Assembly: GCF_016124325.1 (NCBI RefSeq) | Contig: NZ_WGNY01000019.1 | Location: forward strand, 248,001 to 312,000 | Direction: 5' to 3' | Length of the DNA stretch: 64,000 nucleotides | From: Phenylobacterium sp. | Lineage (GTDB): Bacteria > Pseudomonadota > Alphaproteobacteria > Caulobacterales > Caulobacteraceae | Shown here: in pieces, positions 32,769 through 41,378 of the stretch | Position numbering within the stretch: position 1 is the stretch's first letter | Layout of the letters: each line of letters opens with the position of its first letter | Program-made: the position numbers and the translations under genes | The notes under the pieces: model-generated | What the model was told of the DNA's origin: nothing | The model's input: only the letters and a program-made list of their open reading frames with translations | The model's database searches: none

Positions 32769-35414
32769 ATGTCGGCCATCGCGACTGACGCCGAACCATC
32801 GGCGGTCGTTCGAGCGGCGAAGGTCGTCGAACAGGTGGTCGGCAACGCCTGGGCGACCGACGCCGGAGGCCGGTTCGTGTATGTCACCCCGAGCGTGCTG
32901 GACCTCTTGGGCGTCGCGCAGGACGACCTCAACCCGCCGTCCGACGATCCCGCCGCCGGCTGGGAGCGACTGACGCATCCCGACGACTACCCCGACGCCG
33001 CCGCGGCCTGGCGCCGCTGCCTGCGGACGGGCGAGCATTATCATGTGGCCCATCGCCTGCGCGACGCGGACGGGAGCTACCGTTGGAGCCGGTGCTCCGG
33101 CCAGCCTGTGCGCGATACGCGCGGCCGCATCCTCGGCTGGTACGGGACGGTGCTGGAGCGGAGCGCTGCGCCGGGGGCGGCGGAGCCGGCCGCCGTGAGG
33201 GCGGATCGTGACGACCCGGCAGGCGACACGCCGTCGGCCCTCACGCTCGTCCACCCCGACGACCGCAGCGGCGCCCTGCACGGCATCACCCACGCCTTCT
33301 GGACCGGCCGGCCACAGCCCGCCGCCCTGCGTCTCCGCGAGCCCGAGGGGGACTTCCACTGGGCGGAGGTTACGCTGGAACCGCCCCGGTACGCGTCCGA
33401 CGGCCGCCTTCAATGGAAGGGCGACAGCGTCCCGATCGACCCGCCCGAGTCAGGGCCGGGACCCAGCCCCTTTGGAACCCGGGCGCTCACCGCGTCCTTC
33501 GACACCGAGGCCGAAGCGGCCCGGGCGATCCAGGTGATCGAGGGTCTCTTCGGCAACGCCTGGGCCATCGATCCTCGCGGCAAGGTGACCTATCTCACCA
33601 CCTTCTCCCAGGTGAACATCGATCAGACGATCGGGGACGTGAACGCGGCGGCGGACGCCGGCCACACGGTCTGGAAGCCCCACACTCACCCCGATGACTA
33701 CGACGGCCTGGCCGCAGCCTGGCGCCACTGCCTCGCGACCGGCGACAAGTTCTTCTACGAACACCGGGTCAGGCTTGCGTATGGCTACGCTTGGAACCGC
33801 AGCGTCGCCCAGCCGATCCGGGACCGACAAGGGCGCATCGCGGGCTGGTACGGGACGTCGATCACCACCGACGTCTACAAGAAGAACGAGGAGGCGCTGC
33901 GGGCCCGCGAACAGGAGTTGTCGCAGCTCGTCGATCTCGTCCCGAGCCACGTCTGGCGGCTGACGCCCGCCGGCGAGCCCACCTTCTTCAACAAGCGGAT
34001 GGCGGACTATCTGGGCCGCGCCGGCGATGGAGAGGCGCTGACCGCGGGAGGACTGGAGGGCTTGATCGCCGCCGTCCATCCCGACGACCGGCAGGCATTC
34101 CGAGAAGGTCTCGGCGACAGCCTGGCGACGGGCGAACCATTTTCGCTGCGGTACCGGATGCGCCGGCACGACGGCGCCTACCACTGGATGTCCAGCCGCG
34201 CCGAGCCGCTTTTCGACGCCATGGGCGCGATCGTCCAATGGTACGGCGTGTGCCACGATGTCGATGAGCTGACGACGGCCCACCAGGCGCTTCGTGAACG
34301 CGAGAAGTTCCTCTGGCAGCTCGTCGAAACGTTGCCTGCGATGATCGACTGCGCCGCCCCGGATGGGGAACCGGTCTACCGCAGCCAGCAGCTTCGCGAG
34401 TTTCTCGGCTACCCCCTCGAGGTTCTCGACGAGGGCCATGGGTCGCGGCTCGCCCAGACCCTGGACGCCGGCGTGCATCCGGACGATCTCGCGGCGGTCA
34501 AGGCGGACTACGACCACGCGCTGCGGACGGGCGAGCCCTATGCGCGTCGACACCGGCTGCGGCGGTTCGACGGCGCGTATCGCTGGGTCGAGACGCGGGC
34601 GGCCGCCATGCGAGACGCGCACGGCGCAATCGTACAGTGGAACGTCATCTGTCTCGACATCGACGGGGAGATGCGCGCGCAGGAGGATCTGCGGCTCGCT
34701 CAGGAGCGTCTCGCACGGGCGAGCCAGGCCGCCAGTCTGGCCGAACTCTCCGCCTCGATCGCCCATGAGGTGAACCAGCCCCTGGCGGCGGTGGTCCTGA
34801 ACTCCCAGGCCTGCCAGCGCTGGCTCACGGCGTCGCCGCCAAACCTGGAGCGGGCGCAGACCACCATCGAACGGATCATCCGCGATGCGAACGCCGCCGC
34901 GGATGTGGTGAGCCGAATCCGGGCCCTGTTCAGCCAGGCGGCCGGACCCCGCACCCACGCGTCCATCGGGGACCTCATCGCCGACGTGGGGCGGCTGATC
35001 GCGGATCGGGCGTCCCGTACGCGCGTGGAGATGACGGCGGACGTCGCAGAGGACTTGCCGACCCTCCTGTTCGATGTGGTCCAGATCCAGCAGGTGCTGG
35101 CCAATCTCATCCGCAACGCCATCGACGCCCTGGAGGACGGGGCCGCCGACCGCCCCCGATTGGCCGTTCGCGCCTTCCGCAACGGCGGGGTGGTCCAGGT
35201 CGAGGTGAGCGACAACGGCCCGGGCGTGCCGGAGACAGAAAAGGTGTTCGACGCCTTCTTCACGACGAAGCCCAGCGGCATGGGCATGGGGCTCGCGATC
35301 TGCCGCTCGATCGTCGAGTCCCACGGCGGACGCCTGTGGGCGGAGCCGAAGGCGGCGAGCGGCGGCGCGACCTTCGCGTTCACCCTGCCGATCGAGGCGA
35401 CGGCGCCGTCATGA
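32769..35414 (+). CDS. Multi-PAS sensor histidine kinase
   Basis: An 881-residue soluble kinase. Four clear PAS_3-type domains lie at about residues 20-135, 255-375, 385-505 and 512-640, each with HPDD and a GxYxW(V) strand. A degenerate fifth PAS lies at about 140-225. The DHp domain has SIAHEVNQPLAAVVLNSQA with His666. The ATPase domain has NLIRNAIDALEDG, VSDNGPGVPE and GMGMGLAICRSIVESHGG. The H-box is of the FixL/NtrB-like HExNQPL type. No membrane segments are seen. ATG at 32769 has GGAGGG. It is coupled by ATGA to a FixJ-type regulator, with two more regulators behind. Signal unknown; no haem-ligand His can be assigned. Confidence 0.93.
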   Translation: MSAIATDAEPSAVVRAAKVVEQVVGNAWATDAGGRFVYVTPSVLDLLGVAQDDLNPPSDDPAAGWERLTHPDDYPDAAAAWRRCLRTGEHYHVAHRLRDADGSYRWSRCSGQPVRDTRGRILGWYGTVLERSAAPGAAEPAAVRADRDDPAGDTPSALTLVHPDDRSGALHGITHAFWTGRPQPAALRLREPEGDFHWAEVTLEPPRYASDGRLQWKGDSVPIDPPESGPGPSPFGTRALTASFDTEAEAARAIQVIEGLFGNAWAIDPRGKVTYLTTFSQVNIDQTIGDVNAAADAGHTVWKPHTHPDDYDGLAAAWRHCLATGDKFFYEHRVRLAYGYAWNRSVAQPIRDRQGRIAGWYGTSITTDVYKKNEEALRAREQELSQLVDLVPSHVWRLTPAGEPTFFNKRMADYLGRAGDGEALTAGGLEGLIAAVHPDDRQAFREGLGDSLATGEPFSLRYRMRRHDGAYHWMSSRAEPLFDAMGAIVQWYGVCHDVDELTTAHQALREREKFLWQLVETLPAMIDCAAPDGEPVYRSQQLREFLGYPLEVLDEGHGSRLAQTLDAGVHPDDLAAVKADYDHALRTGEPYARRHRLRRFDGAYRWVETRAAAMRDAHGAIVQWNVICLDIDGEMRAQEDLRLAQERLARASQAASLAELSASIAHEVNQPLAAVVLNSQACQRWLTASPPNLERAQTTIERIIRDANAAADVVSRIRALFSQAAGPRTHASIGDLIADVGRLIADRASRTRVEMTADVAEDLPTLLFDVVQIQQVLANLIRNAIDALEDGAADRPRLAVRAFRNGGVVQVEVSDNGPGVPETEKVFDAFFTTKPSGMGMGLAICRSIVESHGGRLWAEPKAASGGATFAFTLPIEATAPS

Positions 35415-36055
35415 CGTCTCTCCAGCCTCTGGTCCTGATCGTGGATGACGACGTTCGGGTCCGCGAAGCTCTGCGCGAGTTGCTCGAAGCCCACGGACTG
35501 GCCGTCGCAACCTATGGCTCGGCGGGCGACTACGCGCGAGCGGCGATGCCCGAGGGCGCCGCCTGCCTGCTGCTCGACGTCGAGCTCCCGGATATCAACG
35601 GCCTCGACCTTCAAGCCCAGCTGGCCGGGGGCGACCACCCGCCGATCGTCTTCATCACCGGCCATGGCGATATTCCCTCCTCGGTCCGCGCCATCAAGCA
35701 CGGCGCAGTCGACTTCCTGACGAAGCCGTTCGGCGAGGCGGAGCTCCTGGCCGCCGTCCAGGCCGCGCTCGCGCAGGACGACCGCGCCCGGGCGGAACGC
35801 GCGGAGTTGCGCGGCCTCCAGGGCCGATACGGGAGCCTCACCCGGCGCGAGCGCGAGGTGCTGCCGCTGATCGTCAGCGGCCTGCTGAACAAGCAGGCCG
35901 CCGCCGAGCTGGGACTGAGCGAAGTCACCCTCCAGGTCCACAGGCGCAGCGTGCTGCGGAAGATGGGAGCCGACTCGCTGGCCGATCTCGTCCGGATGGC
36001 CCAGCGCCTGGAAATCCCCATCACCCATTCGCGTCGCGGAGAGAGGCAAGCGTGA
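35411..36055 (+). CDS. FixJ/NarL-type response regulator 1
   Basis: A 214-residue regulator. The receiver has DDD (12-14), phospho-Asp56 (LLLDVELPDING), FITGHGDIPSSVRAIKHGAVDFLTKPF with the conserved Lys, and a linker. The LuxR-type output spans about 143-200 (LTRREREVLPLIVSGLLNKQAAAELGLSEVTLQVHR). The ATG at 35411 overlaps the kinase stop. It is the natural partner of the kinase. The TGHGDIP signature is that of FixJ. Confidence 0.92.
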   Translation: MTSLQPLVLIVDDDVRVREALRELLEAHGLAVATYGSAGDYARAAMPEGAACLLLDVELPDINGLDLQAQLAGGDHPPIVFITGHGDIPSSVRAIKHGAVDFLTKPFGEAELLAAVQAALAQDDRARAERAELRGLQGRYGSLTRREREVLPLIVSGLLNKQAAAELGLSEVTLQVHRRSVLRKMGADSLADLVRMAQRLEIPITHSRRGERQA

Positions 36056-36420
36056 GTAGCGCCAAGCGTACAATTGCGGTCGTCGACGACGATGCGCGGC
36101 TCCTGGAGTCGTTGGAGAACCTGTTCGAGTCCGCAGGCTATGTCGTCAGGACCTTCGCCTCGGCGCATGCGCTTCTCGAAGCTGGACTGAACGATCTCGA
36201 CTGCCTCATCACCGACATCGGAATGCCCGGGATGGACGGGTTCCAGCTGCGGGAGGCCGTGGGCCGGACGCATCCGAAGATGCCGGTATTCCTGGTGACC
36301 GGGCGGCACGAGATCGGGGCGCAGCGCCCTGCGGAGGTCGCCGCCTCGTCAGGGCTTTTCCGCAAGCCGATCGATGGCCGGCTGCTGCTGGCGGCCATCG
36401 AGCAGACTCTCGAGGACTGA
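36052..36420 (+). CDS. Single-domain receiver protein
   Basis: A 122-residue stand-alone receiver: DDD (12-14), Asp55 (LITDIGMPGMDG), Thr in FLVTGRHE and Lys in FRKPIDG. There is no output domain. The GTG at 36052 overlaps the preceding stop (GTGA). Such CheY/FixT-like proteins compete for phosphoryl groups or act as relays in FixL/FixJ-type systems. Here it lies between two full FixJ-type regulators and probably tunes flow from the kinase. Confidence 0.9.
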   Translation: MSSAKRTIAVVDDDARLLESLENLFESAGYVVRTFASAHALLEAGLNDLDCLITDIGMPGMDGFQLREAVGRTHPKMPVFLVTGRHEIGAQRPAEVAASSGLFRKPIDGRLLLAAIEQTLED

Positions 36421-36422
36421 AG

Positions 36423-37127
36423 ATGGGAGACGCGAGCATGCTGCATCAGACACCTCTGGCGGCGAATCCGGCGCCGCACGACACCGCGACGGATCAGGGC
36501 GTCGTCCTGGTCGTGGACGACGACCTGGCGGTGCGCGAAGGGCTCGCCGAGCTCTTGTTGTCTGTGGGCCTCGTCCCGAAATGCTTCGCGACGACGCGAG
36601 AGCTGCTGGGCTCCGGCGCCCTGGAACAACCGGGATGCCTCGTACTGGACGTGCGGCTTCCCGGGTCGAGCGGGCTCGACCTTCAGCAGCGGCTGGCGGC
36701 GGGCGGAAACGCCAAGCCCATCGTCTTCCTCACCGGTCACGGCGATATCCCCATGACCGTGCAGGCCATGAAGGCGGGCGCTGTCGACTTTCTGACAAAG
36801 CCGGTGCGGGATCAGGCGCTCCTGGACGCGGTCGCCACCGCGCTCGAGCGTGATCGGTCCCAACGCGAGCGCGCTCAGGTGGCGCGCTGCAACTCCGAAC
36901 TCTACGAGACCCTGACGCCACGTGAGCGTGACGTGCTGGCCCACGTGGTCCGGGGACGGCTCAACAAGCAGGTCGCCTACGACCTCGGTATCAGCGAAGT
37001 GACCGTCAAACTCCATAGGAGCAATGGGCTGCGCAAGATGCGGGTGACCACGGTCGGGGCGTTGATCCGCACCTGGGAAACGCTGCCCGAGCACTTGCGT
37101 GGTGTTGAAACGCGATTGCCGGCCTAG
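36423..37127 (+). CDS. FixJ/NarL-type response regulator 2
   Basis: A 234-residue regulator with a 25-residue N-terminal tail before the receiver. Features: DDD (32-34), Asp76 (LVLDVRLPGSSG), FLTGHGDIPMTVQAMKAGAVDFLTKPV, and a LuxR-type output LTPRERDVLAHVVRGRLNKQVAYDLGISEVTVKLHR. The receiver and output resemble regulator 1 closely enough to suggest an old duplication. It starts 2 bp after the receiver gene stop. Two DNA-binding regulators plus one stand-alone receiver behind one kinase is an uncommon set. Confidence 0.92.
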   Translation: MGDASMLHQTPLAANPAPHDTATDQGVVLVVDDDLAVREGLAELLLSVGLVPKCFATTRELLGSGALEQPGCLVLDVRLPGSSGLDLQQRLAAGGNAKPIVFLTGHGDIPMTVQAMKAGAVDFLTKPVRDQALLDAVATALERDRSQRERAQVARCNSELYETLTPRERDVLAHVVRGRLNKQVAYDLGISEVTVKLHRSNGLRKMRVTTVGALIRTWETLPEHLRGVETRLPA

Positions 37128-37136
37128 CGGGCGGCG

Positions 37137-37163
37137 CGCCGCGGCGGACCCGGATCCGCGGCG
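37137..37163. terminator. Hairpin at convergent ends of regulator 2 and TMEM175-like genes
   Basis: CGCCGCGG / CCGCGGCG 8-bp stem with an 11-nt loop between convergent genes. No T tract. Confidence 0.4.
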
Positions 37164-37184
37164 AGGAGCGCGCGCCTAGCGCGG

Positions 37185-37784
37185 TCAGGTTTCCCCGTCG
37201 TCCAGGTCGGGAACCAGGAACACGCGACGCACTCGACGGTCCGGGATCAGCCACAAGGACGCGGCGCCTGCATACATCGACGCGCCCGCGGTTGGGCTCA
37301 GGAAGGATGCGCCGATCCCGAGCAGATATCCGGCCGCGGACGCCTTGCCCTTCCAGTCGCCGCCGACGGCGCGACGGAGGAGAGACCTGGCGCCCTGAGA
37401 GCTGATGATCGCAGCCTGCATGATGCGCCAGGCTAGGGCGCAGCTCAGCAGGGTGATCCCGTAAGTGGCCGCAGGCCAGGGGCTCTGCGGGTGCTCACCC
37501 ATCCAAGCGGTCGAGAACGGAACCAGGGACATCCAGAACAACAGGTTCAGGTTCGCCCAGAGAACGGTCCCGGTCACCCTCGGCGCCAGCAGGAAGAAGT
37601 GGTGGTGGTTGTTCCAGTAGATCGCGATGAAGATGAAGCTCAGCCCGTAGCTCAGGAACGTCGGCAGGATCGCCAGCAACGCCTGCGGCGTGTCGCTCGC
37701 CGGCGGTCTCATCTCGAGCACCATGATGGTGATGATGATCGCCACAACGCCATCCGTCAGGGCCTTCAGTCGGTCGGAAGACAT
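37185..37784 (-). CDS. TMEM175-family (DUF1211) membrane protein, putative K+ channel
   Basis: A 199-residue membrane protein. It opens MSSDRLKALTDGVVAIIITIMVLEM, the signature helix of bacterial TMEM175/DUF1211 proteins, then LSYGLSFIFIAIYWNNHHHFF and LNLLFWMSLVPFSTAWMGEH. About six helices are seen. Bacterial relatives form tetrameric potassium channels. ATG at 37784 is chosen because the family begins there; the frame is open further upstream without family match. It is transcribed alone, convergent with the regulator genes. Confidence 0.9.
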   Translation of the reverse strand: MSSDRLKALTDGVVAIIITIMVLEMRPPASDTPQALLAILPTFLSYGLSFIFIAIYWNNHHHFFLLAPRVTGTVLWANLNLLFWMSLVPFSTAWMGEHPQSPWPAATYGITLLSCALAWRIMQAAIISSQGARSLLRRAVGGDWKGKASAAGYLLGIGASFLSPTAGASMYAGAASLWLIPDRRVRRVFLVPDLDDGET

Positions 37785-38052
37785 GATCGTGACCCCGATG
37801 TTGAGACGAAGCGGTGCGAGGCAGGCGTCCGCCTGGCCCTCGCCGCATCGCGCGCGGGGTGGCGGCGCAAGGCGATGACCTGATGGCTTTTCTGGCGAAC
37901 ATGGTGACCCGACGCTATCCAGCCGGGCGGCCGGCAAACCTGGCCATTGGCGCGGCCGCATGAGGTGTTTCGACGTCGCAAGGCCGTCCCTGGACGTGAA
38001 CACCTTCGCCCTTGGACGAGTTCGACGGCGCCGTTCCGGGTTGGGCCCTATG

Positions 38053-38070
38053 GGACGCCGTCTGGCGTCC
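38053..38070 (+). repeat. GGACGCC-GTCT-GGCGTCC hairpin
   Basis: 7-bp perfect stem with a tetraloop, followed by TTCCTT, 24 bp before the dyad site. It could be a leader hairpin or a terminator of a short upstream transcript. Confidence 0.45.
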
Positions 38071-38093
38071 TTCCTTCCCATCGCAGACACCCC

Positions 38094-38113
38094 ATGGAAT
38101 TCCATAGGTTGCC
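38094..38113 (+). promoter_or_regulatory. 20-bp site ATGG-N4-CCATAGG-N-TGCC upstream of LOG gene
   Basis: ATGGAATTCCATAGGTTGCC, 31 bp before the LOG start. ATGGAATTCCAT is a perfect 12-bp palindrome. Same orientation and 17/20 identity to 32633-32652. Confidence 0.55.
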
Positions 38114-38143
38114 GCAACCCATGCTCCGGGCGAATTCAGAGCC

Positions 38144-38758
38144 ATGGACACGCGCCCCGGAACCCCAAAGACCTCGATAAGCCGCGTCTGTGTTTTCTGC
38201 GGATCGAATGCGGGACGTGACCCGCGGTTCCTGGCGGCCGCTCGAGACCTTGGACGAAGCCTCGCCTCTCGGGGGATCACCGTTGTCTACGGTGGCGCCT
38301 CCGTCGGGCTTATGGGCGCCCTCGCCGACGCCGCGCTTGAAGGCGGCGGCGAAGTTGTTGGCGTCATTCCGCAGGCTTTGCGGGACAAGGAAGTCGCGCA
38401 TCTGGGACTTCGGGACCTTCGTGTGGTCGGCTCGATGCACGAACGCAAGGCGCTGATGGCCGAGCTCTCCGATGCGTTCGTCGCGCTTCCAGGCGGGATC
38501 GGCACGCTTGAGGAAGCGCTCGAAGTCTGGACCTGGGCTCAGCTCGGTCACCACGACAAGCCTTGCGCCTTCTACAATGCCGCGGGTTTCTTTGACGGTC
38601 TGCTTGGCTTTCTCGATCGGCTCGTTGACGCGGGCTTCCTGAAGCAGGCTCACCGCGAAATGCTTATCGCTTGCGACACAGTCGATGCGCTTCTGACCGC
38701 GTTTCAGACCTACAGCCCACCTCGAATGTCAAAATGGGCGATCGCCAACGTAACTTGA
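38144..38758 (+). CDS. LOG-family cytokinin riboside monophosphate phosphoribohydrolase
   Basis: A 204-residue Rossmann-like protein with the LOG signatures VCVFCGSNAGRDPRF at the start, VYGGASVGLMGALADAAL, HERKALM and the catalytic PGGIGTLEE (near residue 115). Family enzymes release adenine-type base from nucleoside 5'-monophosphates and are widespread in bacteria, where the role is often nucleotide salvage. ATG at 38144 has a weak ribosome site. It is convergent with the desaturase gene. The dyad site close to its start suggests control by the nearby phosphorelay. Confidence 0.9.
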   Translation: MDTRPGTPKTSISRVCVFCGSNAGRDPRFLAAARDLGRSLASRGITVVYGGASVGLMGALADAALEGGGEVVGVIPQALRDKEVAHLGLRDLRVVGSMHERKALMAELSDAFVALPGGIGTLEEALEVWTWAQLGHHDKPCAFYNAAGFFDGLLGFLDRLVDAGFLKQAHREMLIACDTVDALLTAFQTYSPPRMSKWAIANVT

Positions 38759-38934
38759 GCGGTGCGTCCAAGCGCTGCGTCCAGGTTTGAACTCCAGGGC
38801 TCTCTGGTCTTCCAAGCGGTTGGCCACTTGGCGCCGCCGCTTCAATTTCCACCAGGGGACGAATACAAACCTGCGTGGGGAATGCATCTGAAGGACCGCC
38901 CTTCGGTCCGATCTCAGCGCGCTTCTGGCGTTTC

Positions 38935-39891
38935 TCAGATGTTGGGCAGACCGGCCTCTTGTCGCGACAGATCGCGGGCGTGGCGGCCGACCAACAGGCC
39001 CTGGATCGGCGCGCCCTCGGCGATGAGTTTTGAGCGCAGTCGGCGATAGAGTTGGCCGTAGTTGTAGAACGGAATCCCGGGCCAGAGGTGATGAATCAAG
39101 TGCAGGTTCTGCTGCAGCAGCAGGACGCCGCCGCCGGGCCAGAGGCTGACCCGCGTGTTCCGGTAGCGCTGGGTCTGGTCGAACGGATGGTGCGGCAGCC
39201 ACGAGAAGAAGATGTTGAGGATGAGGCTCGCCAGGCGGGTCGGGATGAACAGCAGACAGAGCCAGTCGAGAGTTCGGCCTGTGGCCATGGCGGCCGCGAG
39301 CAGGGCGAGCGTGGCGGCCGCGACGCCAGAGGCCTGCCAGACTTCAGAGCCGACGAGGTTTCCGGCGAGCTTCTGGTAGAGGCCCGGCGAGATGCGCTTC
39401 AGCAGGATGGGCGGGATTGTGGCCACGCAGACCACGCCAACCCACCATTTCAGCACCAATGCGGCGAGCGAGCCCTTGAGTTGCGCGTCCGGATCTTCTT
39501 CCGAGTTCGTGTGGGCGTGATGGAGCACATGAGTACGCAACAGGCTTGGCCAGTTGTAGCCAAGCGCCAGGGCGCCCAGCCAGCCGACCAGCGGATTGAG
39601 CCAACGCAGCCGCGGATGTCCGGGGACGAGGTTCCCATGGATGGCTTCGTGGACCAGGGTGTAGTGCGCGTAGGCAGTGAAGGTGAGCGTCGCCAAGCAG
39701 GCCCAGAGCGGCAGCACACGCGCCAAGCCCAGGCCGACAATCGTCCAATGGGCGACCGGTAGGGCCACGGCCATCGCGAGGGTGGGCCAGGCGACGGCTG
39801 GTGAGAGCGCCCGGGCGGCGTGCTTCTCTTCGGCCCGCGATAGGATGTCCGGGCCGCGGGTCGAACCCGGACTGTGCTCGCTCAAGGTCAT
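38935..39891 (-). CDS. Membrane fatty-acid desaturase / hydroxylase family protein
   Basis: A 318-residue membrane di-iron enzyme. The three His boxes are visible: HEAIH (VHEAIHGNLVPGHP), HVLHHAHTN and HLIHHLWPGIPFYNY. Two pairs of hydrophobic helices separate them. This matches fatty acid desaturases and related carotenoid hydroxylases. Substrate cannot be fixed, and no carotenoid genes are nearby. ATG at 39891 has AAGGA at good spacing. It is read in the same direction as the PhyH-RidA pair but a 24-bp-arm hairpin region lies between. Confidence 0.85.
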   Translation of the reverse strand: MTLSEHSPGSTRGPDILSRAEEKHAARALSPAVAWPTLAMAVALPVAHWTIVGLGLARVLPLWACLATLTFTAYAHYTLVHEAIHGNLVPGHPRLRWLNPLVGWLGALALGYNWPSLLRTHVLHHAHTNSEEDPDAQLKGSLAALVLKWWVGVVCVATIPPILLKRISPGLYQKLAGNLVGSEVWQASGVAAATLALLAAAMATGRTLDWLCLLFIPTRLASLILNIFFSWLPHHPFDQTQRYRNTRVSLWPGGGVLLLQQNLHLIHHLWPGIPFYNYGQLYRRLRSKLIAEGAPIQGLLVGRHARDLSRQEAGLPNI

Positions 39892-39934
39892 GTGAAGTGT
39901 CCTTGCTCCCGCGAACCTGGTCTTCGGCGCTTGT

Positions 39935-39970
39935 CCCGGCCTCTCGCGGGGAGAGGTTCGAGAGGCCGGG
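39935..39970 (-). terminator. 12-bp stem hairpin downstream of RidA gene
   Basis: CCCGGCCTCTCG (39935-39946) pairs perfectly with 39959-39970; 12-nt loop. It lies 30 bp past the RidA stop on the minus strand. No T tract. Confidence 0.55.
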
Positions 39971-40000
39971 ATGGCGAACGCGGCCGGGGCGCGCGCCGCG

Positions 40001-40432
40001 TCAGGCGCCGCGGCAACCGGCGACCGCCACGGCGCGGATCTCGACGAGGAGTTCCGGCATCGCGAGTTGGGTGACACCGACGGCCGTCCACGAGGGATAG
40101 GGGCCGGGGAAGTATTGGTCCTTCACCTGGCTGAAGGCGGACATGTCACCGCGCAGGTCCGTGTGAAAGGTCATCAGCTCGACCACGTCGGAAAGGTTCG
40201 CGCCGGCCGCCTCGAGCACGGCCTTGAGGGCTTCGAAGGCCAGCTTCGCCTGGGCCTCCATGCCGACGCCGGGCGCCATCGTCGCGTCGATCCCCACCTG
40301 CCCGGACACCCAGATCATGTCGCCGACCCGGGTGGCGGGCGCGAAGTGATAGGCGTCGTACATCGGCTGGGTCGCGGGCGGGATGATCGTCTGGCGGGTC
40401 TTGGGCGCGCTCATCGGTTCGGATCCCATCAC
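40001..40432 (-). CDS. RidA-family protein
   Basis: A 143-residue RidA/YjgF/UK114 protein: VGDMIWVSGQVGID, QAKLAFEALKAVLEAAGA, FHTDLRGDMSAF and the end PSWTAVGVTQLAMPELLVEIRAVAV with the conserved Glu. RidA enzymes hydrolyse reactive enamine/imine intermediates; the catalytic Arg of true RidA (usually IR-x-VAV, here EIRAVAV) is present. The GTG at 40432 overlaps the PhyH stop; ATG 40429 and ATG 40414 are alternatives, the last giving the usual family length. It is coupled to the PhyH gene, so it probably cleans up after that pathway. Confidence 0.9.
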   Translation of the reverse strand: MMGSEPMSAPKTRQTIIPPATQPMYDAYHFAPATRVGDMIWVSGQVGIDATMAPGVGMEAQAKLAFEALKAVLEAAGANLSDVVELMTFHTDLRGDMSAFSQVKDQYFPGPYPSWTAVGVTQLAMPELLVEIRAVAVAGCRGA

Positions 40433-41265
40433 GCGACCTGCCGGAACACGGGGGCGCGGAAGGGGTCTCCGGGGTTGAGGGCCGCCATCTCCTCCTGGAA
40501 GAGGATGCCATTGCGCGCGAAGTCCGCCATCTGGCTGTCCTCGGGCAGCGGGTAGAAGGTGGCGTCGTCGCCGAAGAACCGCAGGACCAGGGTGTGACGA
40601 TCCGGGAATGAAGGGTCGACCGGTGCGCCGCCGTGCAGGCTGTTGGGGTGCAGGATCACCACGTCGCCCGGCTCCGTCGCCCAGGAGAGGATGTCCCAGG
40701 ATGCGGGATCGCGCGCACGTTCGGCCTCGATGTCCGGAAGGCGGGGCAGGGCGGCGACGTTGTGCAGCGGCTGGGTGGGGTCGCCGGGGTCGACGAAGGT
40801 CGGACCGTCATAGCGGGCCCCGCGGTGCGAACCGCGGACGATCTCCAGGGCGTTCGCCTTGGGCACGGCCTCGAAGCTGATCCAGGCGTTGCCCCAGTGC
40901 GCGCCGTCCCAGGGCAGGTAGGAGGTGTCCTGGTGCCATTGAGTGCGGGCGCCCACTCCGCCGGTCTTCAGGAAGATCTCCTCGGCGAAGTACCAGGCGT
41001 GCTCGGAGCCCCAAAGGTCGGCGAAGGTGCGCCCCAGCGGCAGGGACGACACCAGGTCGTCGAGGCGGGCTTTGGCGAGCGGGTTGCAGTTGTCGACGTG
41101 CGACCGCTGCTCGGTCCCGTCGTACATAGCTGAGGCGTTCGGGCCAGGGTTCTCGATCGCCCAGTCGAAGGCGGCGCGGCACCGGGCCAACGCGTCCTTG
41201 TCCAGCAGGCCCCTGATGAGGACGGCGCCGTCCTCGCGATAGGCCGTCCGCAGTGCTTCATCCAT
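40429..41265 (-). CDS. Phytanoyl-CoA dioxygenase (PhyH) family oxygenase, second copy
   Basis: A 278-residue Fe(II)/2-oxoglutarate oxygenase: WHQDTSYL (His-x-Asp), NSLHGGAP (distal His) and RHTLVLRFFGDD (Arg). It is only distantly related to the protein at 9338. ATG at 41265 has GGGAGGAG. It diverges from a TetR gene with a 20-bp operator in the 86-113 bp gap. Together with RidA it forms an operon for oxidation of an imported compound; the TonB receptor beyond the TetR gene carries a matching operator. Confidence 0.9.
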   Translation of the reverse strand: MDEALRTAYREDGAVLIRGLLDKDALARCRAAFDWAIENPGPNASAMYDGTEQRSHVDNCNPLAKARLDDLVSSLPLGRTFADLWGSEHAWYFAEEIFLKTGGVGARTQWHQDTSYLPWDGAHWGNAWISFEAVPKANALEIVRGSHRGARYDGPTFVDPGDPTQPLHNVAALPRLPDIEAERARDPASWDILSWATEPGDVVILHPNSLHGGAPVDPSFPDRHTLVLRFFGDDATFYPLPEDSQMADFARNGILFQEEMAALNPGDPFRAPVFRQVA

Positions 41266-41321
41266 GGGGTGTCTCCTCCCTGGGGTTTGTCCGACCCCGG
41301 GACCCTAGCGCCCAACTCCAT

Positions 41322-41341
41322 TTATCGCAACAGTGTTATGA
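41322..41341. promoter_or_regulatory. TetR-2 operator candidate, PhyH/TetR gap
   Basis: TTATCGCAACAGTGTTATGA; 15 of 20 bases match 44442-44461. Partial dyad around AAC-N3-GTT. Confidence 0.55.
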
Positions 41342-41378
41342 GAATTGAAGCGTGGATCGAACCCTCTATCTTCAGGGA

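Larger units (their letters stand above)
37785..38143. other. 359-bp divergent gap with hairpin and FixJ-type site
   Basis: It separates the TMEM175-like and LOG genes. It holds the hairpin at 38053-38070 and the 20-bp site at 38094-38113, both near the LOG start. No gene is seen. Confidence 0.5.
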
